A stretch of DNA of 64,000 bases from assembly GCA_016124745.1 (NCBI GenBank), contig WGNC01000008.1:248001-312000 (forward strand). The letters run 5' to 3'. The notes beneath the pieces were generated by a model. The model had not been told where the DNA came from. It saw only the letters and a program-made list of their open reading frames with translations, and did not search any database. A program made the position numbers and the translations under genes. This DNA is from Thiobacillus sp. (lineage in GTDB: Bacteria > Pseudomonadota > Gammaproteobacteria > Burkholderiales > Thiobacillaceae). Below are positions 27,168 through 35,257 of the stretch, piece by piece (the first letter of the stretch is position 1; each line of letters opens with the position of its first letter).

Positions 27168-28022
27168 ATGGGCAAGAAAAAAGCAAAAGCCGAATTGAAA
27201 TCTGGCGCCAGGCAGGAAGCAGCAAGCAGCACCACAGCGGGCAAACTCAAGCGCCGCGAATACGAAAAGGAACTGCTCAAGCTGCAGGCGGAACTCTGCA
27301 TGGTTCAGGACTGGGTCAAGGCCACCGGCCAGCGCATCATCATCATCTTCGAGGGCCGCGACGCCGCCGGCAAGGGCGGCACCATCAAGGCGATCACGGA
27401 GCGTGTCAGCCCGCGGGTATTCAGGCTGGTGGCGCTGCCTGCGCCCACCGAGCGGGAGAAGACGCAGATCTATGCCCAGCGCTACGTGGCCCATTTCCCG
27501 GCGGCGGGGGAGGTGGTGATCTTCGACCGCAGCTGGTACAACCGCGCCGGCGTCGAAAAGGTCATGGGCTTCTGCACCGCGGAGCAGCACCAGAAGTTTC
27601 TGGAGATGTGTCCGGCATTCGAAAAGAACATCCTCGTGGACAACGGCATCATCCTGCTCAAATACTGGCTCGAGGTCGGCGACAAGGAACAGGAACGGCG
27701 CTTCCGTGCGCGCATCGAGGACCCGGTGCGGCAGTGGAAGCTCTCGCCGATGGATCTGCCTTCGCGCCAGCGCTGGTACGATTATTCGCGCGCGCGCGAC
27801 CAGATGCTCGACGCCACGGATACCGACTTTGCGCCCTGGCACGTGGTGCACTCGGATGACAAGAAGCGGGCGCGCCTGAATCTGATCACCCACCTGCTGG
27901 AACAGATCCCCTACGTGCGCCAGAAGCGTGAGAAGGTCAAGCTGCCGCGCCGCATCACGAAAAACGCCTACGACGATGAGGCGACCATGACCACGCGTCG
28001 CTGGATTCCGGAACGTTATTGA
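27168..28022 (+). CDS. ppk2: Polyphosphate kinase 2 family protein
   Basis: A 284-residue class I-type PPK2. Walker A is FEGRDAAGKGGTIK (about 63-76) and the lid or Walker B region is VIFDRSWYNRAGVEKVMGF. The C-terminal signature is PLKYWLE-like (ILLKYWLEVGDKEQERRF) and WHVVHSDDKKRARLN. The family transfers phosphate between polyphosphate and nucleoside diphosphates or monophosphates; which nucleotide is used cannot be told. A Lys-rich N-terminal tail (GKKKAKAELK) is present. The ribosome binding site AGGAGA precedes the ATG. Other putative polyphosphate enzymes occur at 37971 and 39810. Confidence 0.92.
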   Translation: MGKKKAKAELKSGARQEAASSTTAGKLKRREYEKELLKLQAELCMVQDWVKATGQRIIIIFEGRDAAGKGGTIKAITERVSPRVFRLVALPAPTEREKTQIYAQRYVAHFPAAGEVVIFDRSWYNRAGVEKVMGFCTAEQHQKFLEMCPAFEKNILVDNGIILLKYWLEVGDKEQERRFRARIEDPVRQWKLSPMDLPSRQRWYDYSRARDQMLDATDTDFAPWHVVHSDDKKRARLNLITHLLEQIPYVRQKREKVKLPRRITKNAYDDEATMTTRRWIPERY

Positions 28023-28042
28023 GTTCAATGATCTCCACTTAA

Positions 28043-28136
28043 CCGTTTGTGGTGAGCCCTTCGACCATGCTCAGGAGAGCCTTGTCGAACCACCAGATTC
28101 TATTGCAGTGCCCTTCGACCAGCTCAGGGTGAACGG
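28043..28136. repeat. Family A REP-like repeats, two facing copies
   Basis: Two copies of the CTTCGAC...CTCAGG core at 28043-28094 and 28109-28136 lie in the 130-bp gap after ppk2. The first carries the GTTTGTGGTGAGCCC flank and the variant CCATGCTCAGGAGAG, which also occurs at the left of the 39494 array. Confidence 0.8.
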
Positions 28137-28154
28137 AGATACGGGCCGATAGCC

Positions 28155-29159
28155 ATGTTCAAACTCTTGCAGTCCTTTTTCGGTGGCAACGAAACCCGCG
28201 GGCGCTATCCCGAGTCGCTCATCGAAATGGCGATCGAGCGCGCCGTCGACGGCACCGACTCGCGGCTGCGACTGCTTCCCGGTTATCGCAAGCGTCTGCG
28301 CGCGCCGGTCATTCAGGCCATCGACCATGTCGTGGCGCTGGTGGACGACCTCCCCGCGCCGCTGGCGGCAAGCCGTGACGGCTTCAATGCCGACCCGCGC
28401 CTGGCCACGTTGTTCGTGTCCGCGGCGCAGATGCTCGAAGTGCTGGGGCACGACCGCGCCATGCTCGAATACCTGAGCGGGAGTTCGGGACTTGCCGATC
28501 GGCTCACGGCGCTGCTTCTGGTGGAGCGGATCGAGAAAAACGCGCTCGGCATGGAACTGGCCGGCGACCAGGTTCGGCGTGACGTCGCCCAGCTCACGGT
28601 CAGTTTCCGCAATCACCGCCTGGTGGACGTCGCCGACAGCGAAGCGGAAAGCCGCCGCCTGCTCAAGCGTCGCGCCTTCGACCATCTGCTGACCCTGGCA
28701 CTGGCGCGCATCGCCGAAGCGCGTGAGGAACGCACCGATCTCGCCCGCCAGCGGGATGTGCTGCGGCACAAGCTGGCCACGCTGGAGCGCAGCGGCTGGA
28801 GCTTCGAGGCGGGGGAGGCCACACCGCCCGCCCCTGTCAGCCTGCAGTCAGAACTGACCGACATCGAGACTCAGCTCGAGCGCCTGGGATCGGATGCAGG
28901 CGTGCTGAGCAGTCATCTCGATATCGTTGTCGAGCAGTTGGCGCAGGCCGAGCAGTTGCTGCAGGGGGATACCTTCCGCATGCGGCTGGACAGCATGAAT
29001 GTCCAGCGCGATGCGCTCGATGAGACAGGGCGCGACATCGAGCTGCCGGAAATCTGCAATGCCCGCGGACGCAGGAACGTGCTGCTGCTGATTTCCGTGA
29101 TCCCGGGCGAGTTGCCGCCACGCGAGAATCTGCTGGCCTCGGCGTACCGCTATCTTTGA
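28155..29159 (+). CDS. Conserved-looking cytoplasmic coiled-coil protein of unknown function
   Basis: A 334-residue soluble protein with no signal peptide or TM helix. The N-terminal half is helical and basic (GYRKRLRAPVIQAIDHVVALVDDLPAPLAASRD). The middle is charged and helical (RRLLKRRAFDHLLTLALARIAEAREERTDLARQRDVLRHKL, given here as two parts of one heptad-rich segment), and a second coiled coil spans about 230-280. The C-terminus is compact (ICNARGRRNVLLLISVIPGE). I do not recognise the family. It is transcribed alone, between a repeat and a convergent gene. Confidence 0.7.
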   Translation: MFKLLQSFFGGNETRGRYPESLIEMAIERAVDGTDSRLRLLPGYRKRLRAPVIQAIDHVVALVDDLPAPLAASRDGFNADPRLATLFVSAAQMLEVLGHDRAMLEYLSGSSGLADRLTALLLVERIEKNALGMELAGDQVRRDVAQLTVSFRNHRLVDVADSEAESRRLLKRRAFDHLLTLALARIAEAREERTDLARQRDVLRHKLATLERSGWSFEAGEATPPAPVSLQSELTDIETQLERLGSDAGVLSSHLDIVVEQLAQAEQLLQGDTFRMRLDSMNVQRDALDETGRDIELPEICNARGRRNVLLLISVIPGELPPRENLLASAYRYL

Positions 29160-29250
29160 GCGGTGACCGCGCCGGCTGCCGCAATGCACTGCGCGTCCGG
29201 CACCGTATCCCGGCAACGCGACCGACCTGAAACGCGTTGCCGCTGGCCGG

Positions 29251-29835
29251 TCAGTTCAGCTCGTCCGCCTTGTAGTACTTGGAACCCTTGACCGTCAACG
29301 ACGCCGCGAGACCATCTCCAGCGAGCTGGTAGATCCACACGCCGGGCGAGACAGGAATGGCGCCCGCGTATCCGCCACCCTCGCCGGCAGCCTGAGCGTT
29401 CAGGGTTGCCTGACCGCCGAACTCCCAGCCGCTGTTGACGAAGTTGTTGAATGCCCCCTGGGTTTCGAATACCCATACCTGCTTCAGCTTGGAGAACCCG
29501 ACGCCGAGGCCGGCCTGGACTTCCGCCATCTTCATGTATACGACCTGCTTGGTCTGGTTGTTCACCGCCATGCCCGAGCCCATGCCGCCGCCCGCGAAAA
29601 ATATCTTGAGGCCGGCGGTGCTGAACACGGCAAAACCGGCGGCCCGATCCACGACGCCCTGGGCACTGGGCTGGACCCGGATCAACTCGCTCAGGATGTC
29701 CTGCGAGACCTTGCGGATGTCCGCCTGTTGTTGCGCCTTGTCATCGGCCTGGGCGGGGATGACCGCAATGACCATTGTTGCCAGCAGGAACGCGGTCAAT
29801 ATGCGGGTTGCATTGAAAAATGTGGGTGTTCTCAT
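29251..29835 (-). CDS. SYLF/YSC84-domain exported protein
   Basis: A 194-residue protein with a signal peptide (ILTAFLLATMVIAVIPAQA) and a SYLF lipid-binding domain: VDRAAGFAVFSTAGLKIFFAGGGMGSGMAV, NQTKQVVYMKMAEVQAGLGVG and FNNFVNSGWEFGGQATLNAQ, listed as separate blocks. SYLF domains bind phosphoinositides in eukaryotes; bacterial members are periplasmic or envelope proteins of unclear role. ATG 29835 is chosen because the signal begins there. It is the last of four minus-strand envelope genes. Confidence 0.88.
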   Translation of the reverse strand: MRTPTFFNATRILTAFLLATMVIAVIPAQADDKAQQQADIRKVSQDILSELIRVQPSAQGVVDRAAGFAVFSTAGLKIFFAGGGMGSGMAVNNQTKQVVYMKMAEVQAGLGVGFSKLKQVWVFETQGAFNNFVNSGWEFGGQATLNAQAAGEGGGYAGAIPVSPGVWIYQLAGDGLAASLTVKGSKYYKADELN

Positions 29836-29974
29836 TGTTCCGATTTCTTTTGGGATATAGGGGGCAGCCGCTGTGACAGTCAAATGCCACTGACGCCGTC
29901 CAGGCAGGACGGCGCCGCGCTGCATACGCTTACGTTGTCCAGTTCATCAGCTTACCCAAATTCGGCAACCGTTC

Positions 29975-30295
29975 TCACTGGACATTGACAATCACATACT
30001 GGTTGCCAGAAGCCTGGTAGTAGGTTCCCCCGCACTGCTGCAGTGTGGTGCCTTCGATCACGACGACCGTGCAGGTGGGCGGCAGCGTCGCAACGTAAAC
30101 GGATGTCGCATAGATCGCGCGCCGCGTGGTGCGCCGCGCCACTCCCGCGTAGCTCACCGGCGTCAAGGGCCTGCCGATGACGGCATGGGCCTCCTTCACC
30201 AGTGACCATCCCTCGATGCCGCTTCCCGGCTGGTAATCACCGGCTGCCAGCACAAGACCGAGCGCCATTATTCCAAGTATCGATTTCTTCATCAT
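29975..30295 (-). CDS. Small exported protein of unknown function
   Basis: A 106-residue protein with a signal-like N-terminus (KKSILGIMALGLVLAAG) and a body with SYAGVARRTTRRAIYATSVYVATLPPTCTVVVIEG, then QQCGGTYYQASGNQYVIV; two Cys may form a disulphide. This ending resembles small DUF6515-like or glycine-zipper-associated envelope proteins, but I cannot assign it. The start overlaps the stop of the DUF2092 gene (30292-30295), so translation is coupled. Confidence 0.75.
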   Translation of the reverse strand: MMKKSILGIMALGLVLAAGDYQPGSGIEGWSLVKEAHAVIGRPLTPVSYAGVARRTTRRAIYATSVYVATLPPTCTVVVIEGTTLQQCGGTYYQASGNQYVIVNVQ

Positions 30296-31083
30296 TTGTT
30301 CTCCTGCTCGACAATGATCTCGCCGGCCTCGTCGACCGGGAGTGCCTCTACCCTGACCGCACCTGTCGGGACGGCGAATCTGAAGCGGCCCGGCACGATC
30401 ATCGGTTTGGTGTTCCAGTCACTTAGTTGGACGCTGTACTGCGGCGCGCCTGTCATCCACTTGGTGGTGATCACGTATTTCATGGGCAGCGGCTCGTCGC
30501 CCGTTTTTACCCAGATCTGCCAGTCCACTTTGGGCGTGCGGAAGGCAAGGTGATGACATTCGACGCCGCCTACGTAAGCCGTGCCGAAATAGCCGCTGCT
30601 GGTGACGCCGGACGTGAGTGCCGCGTAGGGGTCGGAGAGCAAGAGATCGGCCCCTGGAACGCTCAGACTGGTTTCCCGCTCGATCGCGTGGATGGCGTCG
30701 TCGATGGTGCCTGCGACCTCCTTCTGGATGTAGGCGTTCAGCGTCTTGCCATACAGGGTCAGCGTCGCGCCATCGAAGAACAGTGCCACGTCGGCAAACC
30801 TGCCTTGGCGGTTGACAAGAAAGCCTGACGGCCGCTCCACGATCAGCGTCGAACGACTGTTGAACTGCAATTTCTGTCCTTCAAGCGTGAGGATCTCGTT
30901 GCTGTTGTCCATCGACACGCTGAAGGCCTTGGTGCCCGCGAGGAAGTTGGACATCGACCGCAGGATCTCGTCCGCATGCGGGTTGACGTCTTCGGCCGCG
31001 ATTGCTGCTCCGGCCGAGAGACCGAAGCTGAGCGCGAGCGACGCGGCCACAAGGCTGCGCCTGATCAATGATTCATGTTTCAT
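30292..31083 (-). CDS. DUF2092 family exported protein
   Basis: A 263-residue protein with a signal peptide (LVAASLALSFGLSAGAAIAA) and the DUF2092 pattern: LRSMSNFLAGTKAFSVSMD, LQFNSRSTLIVERPSGF, LFFDGATLTLYGKTLNAYIQ and VECHHLAFRTPKVDWQIWV. Predicted architecture is a LolA/LolB-like open beta-barrel, so lipid or lipoprotein handling in the periplasm is plausible but inferred. A good ribosome binding site (AAGGAG) precedes the ATG. It is coupled to the small exported gene downstream. Confidence 0.85.
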   Translation of the reverse strand: MKHESLIRRSLVAASLALSFGLSAGAAIAAEDVNPHADEILRSMSNFLAGTKAFSVSMDNSNEILTLEGQKLQFNSRSTLIVERPSGFLVNRQGRFADVALFFDGATLTLYGKTLNAYIQKEVAGTIDDAIHAIERETSLSVPGADLLLSDPYAALTSGVTSSGYFGTAYVGGVECHHLAFRTPKVDWQIWVKTGDEPLPMKYVITTKWMTGAPQYSVQLSDWNTKPMIVPGRFRFAVPTGAVRVEALPVDEAGEIIVEQENK

Positions 31084-31130
31084 GGAATCTCCTTGCCTGT
31101 GCGGCAGTTGACTGAAAAAGGCGAAAAGAA

Positions 31131-31144
31131 TTGACGCAAGTCAG
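31131..31144 (-). promoter_or_regulatory. FNR/CRP-type imperfect palindrome upstream of DUF2092 gene
   Basis: The sequence TTGACGCAAGTCAG has two half-sites related to TTGAT-N4-ATCAA. It lies about 48 bp upstream of the ATG at 31083, a position suitable for activation. The second half deviates from consensus, so binding is uncertain. Confidence 0.35.
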
Positions 31145-31234
31145 TATGCGGCAATGTTCGGTGCGCGCTTCGATCTCCAGGCCAGCCGAATAGAAGCGGA
31201 ACCTTGCCTGAAGCGGTGGCGTCGAGTCTCCCCG

Positions 31235-31789
31235 TCATGGCTTCACCGGGACGACACCCTTGGGCTGACCGGACGCTTCCGCGGCGGATTGCGGCACGGT
31301 CATGGCATCCTGCCGGGACTTCAGGCTGTCGGCGGTGAAACTGGCGCTCGAGGCCTTGGTCGATGCTTCATAGGCCTTGACCTTCGCCTCGGTGGCAGCC
31401 TGGGTAGCACGTTGGCTGATGGTCAAGGCGTCGCTGCTGGCGGCCCTGGCCTGGTCGCTGACGGATAGAGCCTGAGCGGCCGCATTGCCGGCTTCACCTG
31501 CAGTCTTTTCAGCCCGACCGGCAACCGCCGACGCTTCGCTGCTGGTCGCCCTAGCCTGTTTGCTGGCAGAGAGCGCGGCATCTGCTGTTTGACTGGCCTC
31601 GCTGGCGGTGACATGGGCCGCCTCGGCGACACTGGTCGCTTGAGTGACAGTGCTCTGCAACTCATCCACCCGCTTCTGCAAGGATTCGAGATCGCTAGTG
31701 GTGGCGCAACCACCCACGATTCCCGCAAGCAGGACCGGCAATGAAACTGAGAATACTCGCCGCAGTCCGCCGGAATGAAGGCTTTTCAT
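31235..31789 (-). CDS. Alanine-zipper coiled-coil lipoprotein (Lpp-like)
   Basis: A 184-residue lipoprotein with signal and lipobox GIVGGC (Cys about residue 28). It begins with a leucine-containing heptad segment (LESLQKRVDELQSTV) and continues as a roughly 110-residue Ala/Ser-rich repeat (AEAAHVTASEASQTADAAL and similar) with small residues at a and d positions, then a Pro-rich tail. It is much longer than E. coli Lpp (58 residues mature), and no terminal Lys for peptidoglycan attachment is obvious (it ends VPVKP). The ribosome binding site AGGAAAGGAG is strong. A perfect FNR-type site lies about 210 bp upstream. Confidence 0.83.
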   Translation of the reverse strand: MKSLHSGGLRRVFSVSLPVLLAGIVGGCATTSDLESLQKRVDELQSTVTQATSVAEAAHVTASEASQTADAALSASKQARATSSEASAVAGRAEKTAGEAGNAAAQALSVSDQARAASSDALTISQRATQAATEAKVKAYEASTKASSASFTADSLKSRQDAMTVPQSAAEASGQPKGVVPVKP

Positions 31790-31999
31790 GGAAAACTCCT
31801 TTCCTGACGCGTTGAAACTGAATCGATTCGTGAATTCATTTTGTAAACAAAAAAAACCTTCTCACCCGATGATAGATGGCCAGTGACACAACGATAGCCG
31901 GGTATCCCGCTTGGGGAGAACTTATATTTCGCCGCGCGTTTTCCGACTCGCTGTTCCCGGACGATTGAACCCCGGCGCGGAACGGATTGTTATCGAACA

Positions 32000-32013
32000 T
32001 TGATCCGGATCAA
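32000..32013. promoter_or_regulatory. Perfect FNR/ANR-type binding site
   Basis: TTGATCCGGATCAA matches the FNR consensus TTGAT-N4-ATCAA exactly and is fully palindromic. The nearest coding start downstream in either direction is the alanine-zipper lipoprotein (31789, minus strand). The distance of about 210 bp implies a long leader or an upstream promoter, unless an unrecognised RNA is controlled. Confidence 0.55.
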
Positions 32014-32130
32014 GCAGACGGAGCGCAGTTTATTGATGCACCGTGACAAGCGAATGAAGGTCCAGGCCTGCATGACTGGAGGGGACACACAGGCCGGGGA
32101 ACACTAGCCGAATCCCATGCCCGTCCTCCT

Positions 32131-32367
32131 GGGAAGTCCTGAACAAGTCTTTCGACAAGCCTGTCCTGAGCCCCGTCGAAGGGCCTGTCCTGAGCCCCGT
32201 CGAAGGGCGTGTCCTGAGTTGCACCGAAGGGCTCACCACGATGGTTCGACAGGCTCACCATGAACGGAACCAATACGTTGCCGTTCGTCCTGAGCCTATC
32301 GAAGGAAGCCTGTCGAGGGAAGCTTGTCGAAGGAAGCCTGTCGAAGGACTTGTTCAGGACGTCCCAT
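32131..32367. repeat. Composite family A repeat array with 20-bp terminal inverted repeats
   Basis: The 237-bp block is bounded by inverted copies of a 20-mer (32131-32150 and 32348-32367, one mismatch). Inside are three tandem 24-nt units beginning C(C/G)TGTCCTGAG (32161-32232; the first two identical). Next come GGTTCGACAGGCTCACCATG, a central hairpin GAACGG/CCGTTC, and several CTGTCGA(A/G)GGAAG units on the other arm, so much of it can fold back. A homologous block lies at 39494-39720. Any open frame across it is a by-product of the repeats. The rest of 31790-32383 holds the FNR site and an A-rich stretch only. Confidence 0.85.
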
Positions 32368-32383
32368 GCAAACGCCGGCCTGG

Positions 32384-32611
32384 CTATTTGCCCTTCGACT
32401 TTTTCCTGATCTCGGCCATGTTCTTCCGCCATTCATTCAACTCTTCATCCTCGATCTCGAGCTGAATTGCAACGGCCTCCAGTTCGCTGAACTTGTTGCC
32501 TTCCAGTCTGCGCGTAAGCTTCGAGCGCATTCTCGACATCAGGCGCTCCGTTTCTTCCTTGGTCAGAAGCTTGGCTTTCTCTAGGTACTCTTCAGCGGGC
32601 GTTTTCTTCAT
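32384..32611 (-). CDS. Small charged helical protein, unknown
   Basis: A 75-residue, strongly charged, helical protein (KKTPAEEYLEKAKLLTKEE...RMRSKLTRRLEGNKFSELEAVA, quoted in parts) with no signal or TM segment. The ATG at 32611 follows GAGG at suitable spacing. It ends 17 bp from a repeat array. Function not recognised. Confidence 0.65.
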   Translation of the reverse strand: MKKTPAEEYLEKAKLLTKEETERLMSRMRSKLTRRLEGNKFSELEAVAIQLEIEDEELNEWRKNMAEIRKKSKGK

Positions 32612-32875
32612 CGCAACATCCTCTGCAAACAGTAAAAGGCCGTCTGGAATTCCCCTCAGGGAGCAACAAGGCACGTCGAACCGCTCCAGTTCGTCAACGA
32701 AATACTAGCCCACCTGGCGTCAGGGCATTGGATAATTCAAGACAGCTAATGGGCTTAATCGGACACGACGGCATGCATTCACTGCGCGCCTGAGAGGTGT
32801 TCTGCACAGCGATCAGCACACGGATGAGCCGCGTAGCGTCACTTTCAAGTTGATGGGTTCGCCGCCCGCCCCGAA

Positions 32876-33154
32876 TCAGGCGTTCTTTTCGTTTTCCGTC
32901 GCCTTGTCCAGGATTTCCTTGTAAAGGTGAAGGATGCGGGCCACCAGATCCTGATATTCGGGATGCCGGTCGAGCATTGGCTGGAGCGTCTGGGTATCGG
33001 CGAAAACCTCCTCCAGTCTTTTGATATCGTAATCGCTGAGCGTTCCGCCCTGGTCGACTTTTTCCTTCAGTGACAGCGCGAATGGGAGCCGCTGCGAGTT
33101 CAGCCGGTCGAGCAGGGTCTGGATTACGCCCGCGTCCTGGGTGGGGTTGCTCAT
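32876..33154 (-). CDS. Small acidic helical protein, unknown
   Basis: A 92-residue cytoplasmic helical protein: LLDRLNSQRLPFALSLKEKV, then DYDIKRLEEVFADTQTLQP and YQDLVARILHLYKEILDKA. TTGAGGA precedes the ATG. The gene stands alone in the same orientation as the small gene at 32384. Function not recognised. Confidence 0.7.
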   Translation of the reverse strand: MSNPTQDAGVIQTLLDRLNSQRLPFALSLKEKVDQGGTLSDYDIKRLEEVFADTQTLQPMLDRHPEYQDLVARILHLYKEILDKATENEKNA

Positions 33155-33468
33155 GATTTTGTCCTCAAGTTGATTGCTGGTTTCGGCGCACGCTCCCCGA
33201 TACGGCGAGCACGATTCGCTTTATTGTAGCGAAGTGACCGCTCCTGGTGTCGGTCCGGAGATGGAAACATCGCGCGGGATTGTGATCCAGAATTGACCAT
33301 GGATGCGGGGACGGAGATACTTTCGGTCAGCGTCGAATTCCCCTCGATTCTTGCCATAGGCGTGTCACTGCAAACGCCGAAAAGCCACGCTTGCAGTGCG
33401 CAAGGCCGGGTTTGGGACGGTGACGTGACGATTTGGCTTGATACGCTAACCATCGAAAGCGGGCACGC
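33155..33468. other. Intergenic stretch with one palindrome
   Basis: The 314 bp hold TTCGCT-N7-AGCGAA at 33215-33233; its minus-strand spacer contains TACAAT, a possible -10 element of the small gene at 33154, so the palindrome could be an operator. Nothing else recognised. Confidence 0.35.
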
Positions 33469-33621
33469 ATGAAATATCTGTCCAGCACCGATCTGTCGTT
33501 CATCCTGGCATGTAGTGCATCCGTCAACGTCAACGCGGCCACGACCGATACCGACAGCACCGGCGCCAGGGCCATCGGCGAATGCGCTGACATCCGCTTC
33601 GACTGCGGGGGTGGCAAATGA
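33469..33621 (+). CDS. Very small exported peptide coupled to phospholipase-D-like gene (tentative)
   Basis: A 50-codon frame with a signal-like start (MKYLSSTDLSFILACSASV, then NVNA) and a hydrophilic, Asp/Gly-rich remainder with two more Cys (GECADIRFDCGGGK). Its TGA overlaps the ATG of the next gene in the 4-bp ATGA pattern (33618-33621), which favours real translation. GAAAGCGGG upstream is only a moderate ribosome binding site. It could instead be a chance frame. Confidence 0.35.
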   Translation: MKYLSSTDLSFILACSASVNVNAATTDTDSTGARAIGECADIRFDCGGGK

Positions 33622-35171
33622 GGTGGCGCGGACTCATGGTTGCGACGCTGGCACTGGTCTTCAGTGGCTGCGCGAGCCTGCCCAGCAATGACGCGCGTAT
33701 TGAATCGCATGCCTTGCAGGCCACGGCATCGACGACCCTCGGGCGACAGAGCCAGGCTGAACCGCAGGCACACCCGGGCCAAAGCGCCTTTCGTCCGCTG
33801 AACAGCGGCGTCGATGCGCTGCTGGCGCGCGTCGTCCTGGCCGAAGCGGCAGAGCGTTCGCTCGATGCCCAGTACTACATCTGGCACGATGACCTGACCG
33901 GACGCATTTTCGCCGATGCGCTACTGCGCGCCGCGGACCGCGGTGTGCGCGTCCGCGTGCTGCTCGACGACGTCGGCGCCCAGGCCAACGACACTAACCT
34001 GCTGATCCTCGATTCCCACCCCAACATCGAGATCCGGCTGTTCAATCCGATCGCCTCGCGCAGCTTCCGCGGGCTCGGCATGCTCGGCGATTTCTCCCGC
34101 GTTAATCGGCGCATGCACAACAAGGCGTTCGTCGCCGACAATCAGGCAGCGATCCTGGGCGGACGCAACGTCGGCGACGAGTATTTCGAGGCGTCCAGCG
34201 AGGTGGCCTTCGGCGATCTGGACGTCCTGACGGCCGGCCCGGTGGTGGCAGAGGTGTCCGGTGCTTTCGACCAGTTCTGGAATGCCCCGTCGTCCTACCC
34301 GATCACGACGCTGCTCGGCCGTGGTGCGGGCAGCGAGGACCTCGCCAAACTGCGCGGCGACCTCGCAGCGTACATCGAAGCGAACCGCGACAGCCCCTAT
34401 GTCACGCGTGCGGGCAGCAGGCTCGCCGAGGAAGCGAACGCGGGACGCTATGACTATTACTGGGGCAAGGCCACGCTGCTCTATGACGATCCAGCCAAGA
34501 TCAGTCGGGCTTCCGACGTCACCGAGGGGCATCTGCTGCCGCAGTTCAAGAAGATCGGTTTGCAGCCACGTCAGCAACTGTTGATCGTCTCGCCCTACTT
34601 CGTCCCGGGCGAGGTGGGCGTGGCCTGGCTGCGCGGACTGGTGGCGAACGGGGTTCGCGTCACGGTCCTGACCAACTCCCTCGCTGCCACCGACGTCAGC
34701 GCAGTGCACTCGGGCTATCAGCGTTACCGCGAAGCGCTGCTGGAGGGCGGCGTCGTACTGTACGAACTCAAGCCCGGCGCCGTTCTTCTCGAAAAAGCCG
34801 ATCAGAAAACCAAGGGCTTCGGTTCTTCACGCGCGTCACTGCACGCCAAGACTTACGTATTCGACCGTAGCGCCGTGTTCATCGGATCGCTCAATCTCGA
34901 TCCCCGCTCGGCCCGGCTCAACACCGAGATAGGCGTGATGTGCGAAAGCGCACCCATGGCTGAGGACATCGCCGGCGGCCTCGAAAAAAAGCTCGACAGC
35001 ATCGCCTGGCGGCTGGAGCGCGTCAGGGATGCCTCCGGAAGTGCGCACATCGAGTGGGTGGAAGCCGGCGCCGAAGGCGAGCGACGGTACACAGAAGAAC
35101 CCGAAGTCAGCACCATGCGCCGTTTCTCGGTCTGGTTCCTCGGGCTGCTGCCGATCGAGTCTCAGCTATGA
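33618..35171 (+). CDS. Phospholipase D-like lipoprotein (cardiolipin synthase C-like)
   Basis: A 517-residue protein with a lipoprotein signal (ATLALVFSGCASLP, Cys about 18). Two HKD active sites are present: HNKAFVADNQAAILGGRN (about residue 166) and HAKTYVFDRSAVFIGSLN (about 408). Overall wording (AQYYIWHDDLTGRIFADALL, LFNPIASR) matches the ClsC/YmdC group, which in E. coli makes cardiolipin together with YmdB from phosphatidylglycerol and phosphatidylethanolamine. Here the lipobox would place it on a membrane surface outside the cytoplasm. No YmdB homologue is next to it. Confidence 0.88.
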   Translation: MRWRGLMVATLALVFSGCASLPSNDARIESHALQATASTTLGRQSQAEPQAHPGQSAFRPLNSGVDALLARVVLAEAAERSLDAQYYIWHDDLTGRIFADALLRAADRGVRVRVLLDDVGAQANDTNLLILDSHPNIEIRLFNPIASRSFRGLGMLGDFSRVNRRMHNKAFVADNQAAILGGRNVGDEYFEASSEVAFGDLDVLTAGPVVAEVSGAFDQFWNAPSSYPITTLLGRGAGSEDLAKLRGDLAAYIEANRDSPYVTRAGSRLAEEANAGRYDYYWGKATLLYDDPAKISRASDVTEGHLLPQFKKIGLQPRQQLLIVSPYFVPGEVGVAWLRGLVANGVRVTVLTNSLAATDVSAVHSGYQRYREALLEGGVVLYELKPGAVLLEKADQKTKGFGSSRASLHAKTYVFDRSAVFIGSLNLDPRSARLNTEIGVMCESAPMAEDIAGGLEKKLDSIAWRLERVRDASGSAHIEWVEAGAEGERRYTEEPEVSTMRRFSVWFLGLLPIESQL

Positions 35172-35257
35172 TCCGGCTTTGATGTTTCGTTTCCTGACTA
35201 GCGGGCCAACGATGATCGAGCGGTGTCGAACCGTTCCGATTTGAAAAAAGAAGAAAG

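Noticed and set aside
32161-32232. Tandem 24-nt units resembling the start of a CRISPR array
   Set aside because: The units abut without spacers, are only three, and contain the dispersed family A repeat core; no cas genes are present.
32010-32432. A 140-codon minus-strand frame crossing the repeat array
   Set aside because: Its sequence is made by tandem repeat units (repeating DGAQDRPF-type residues); it is not a gene.
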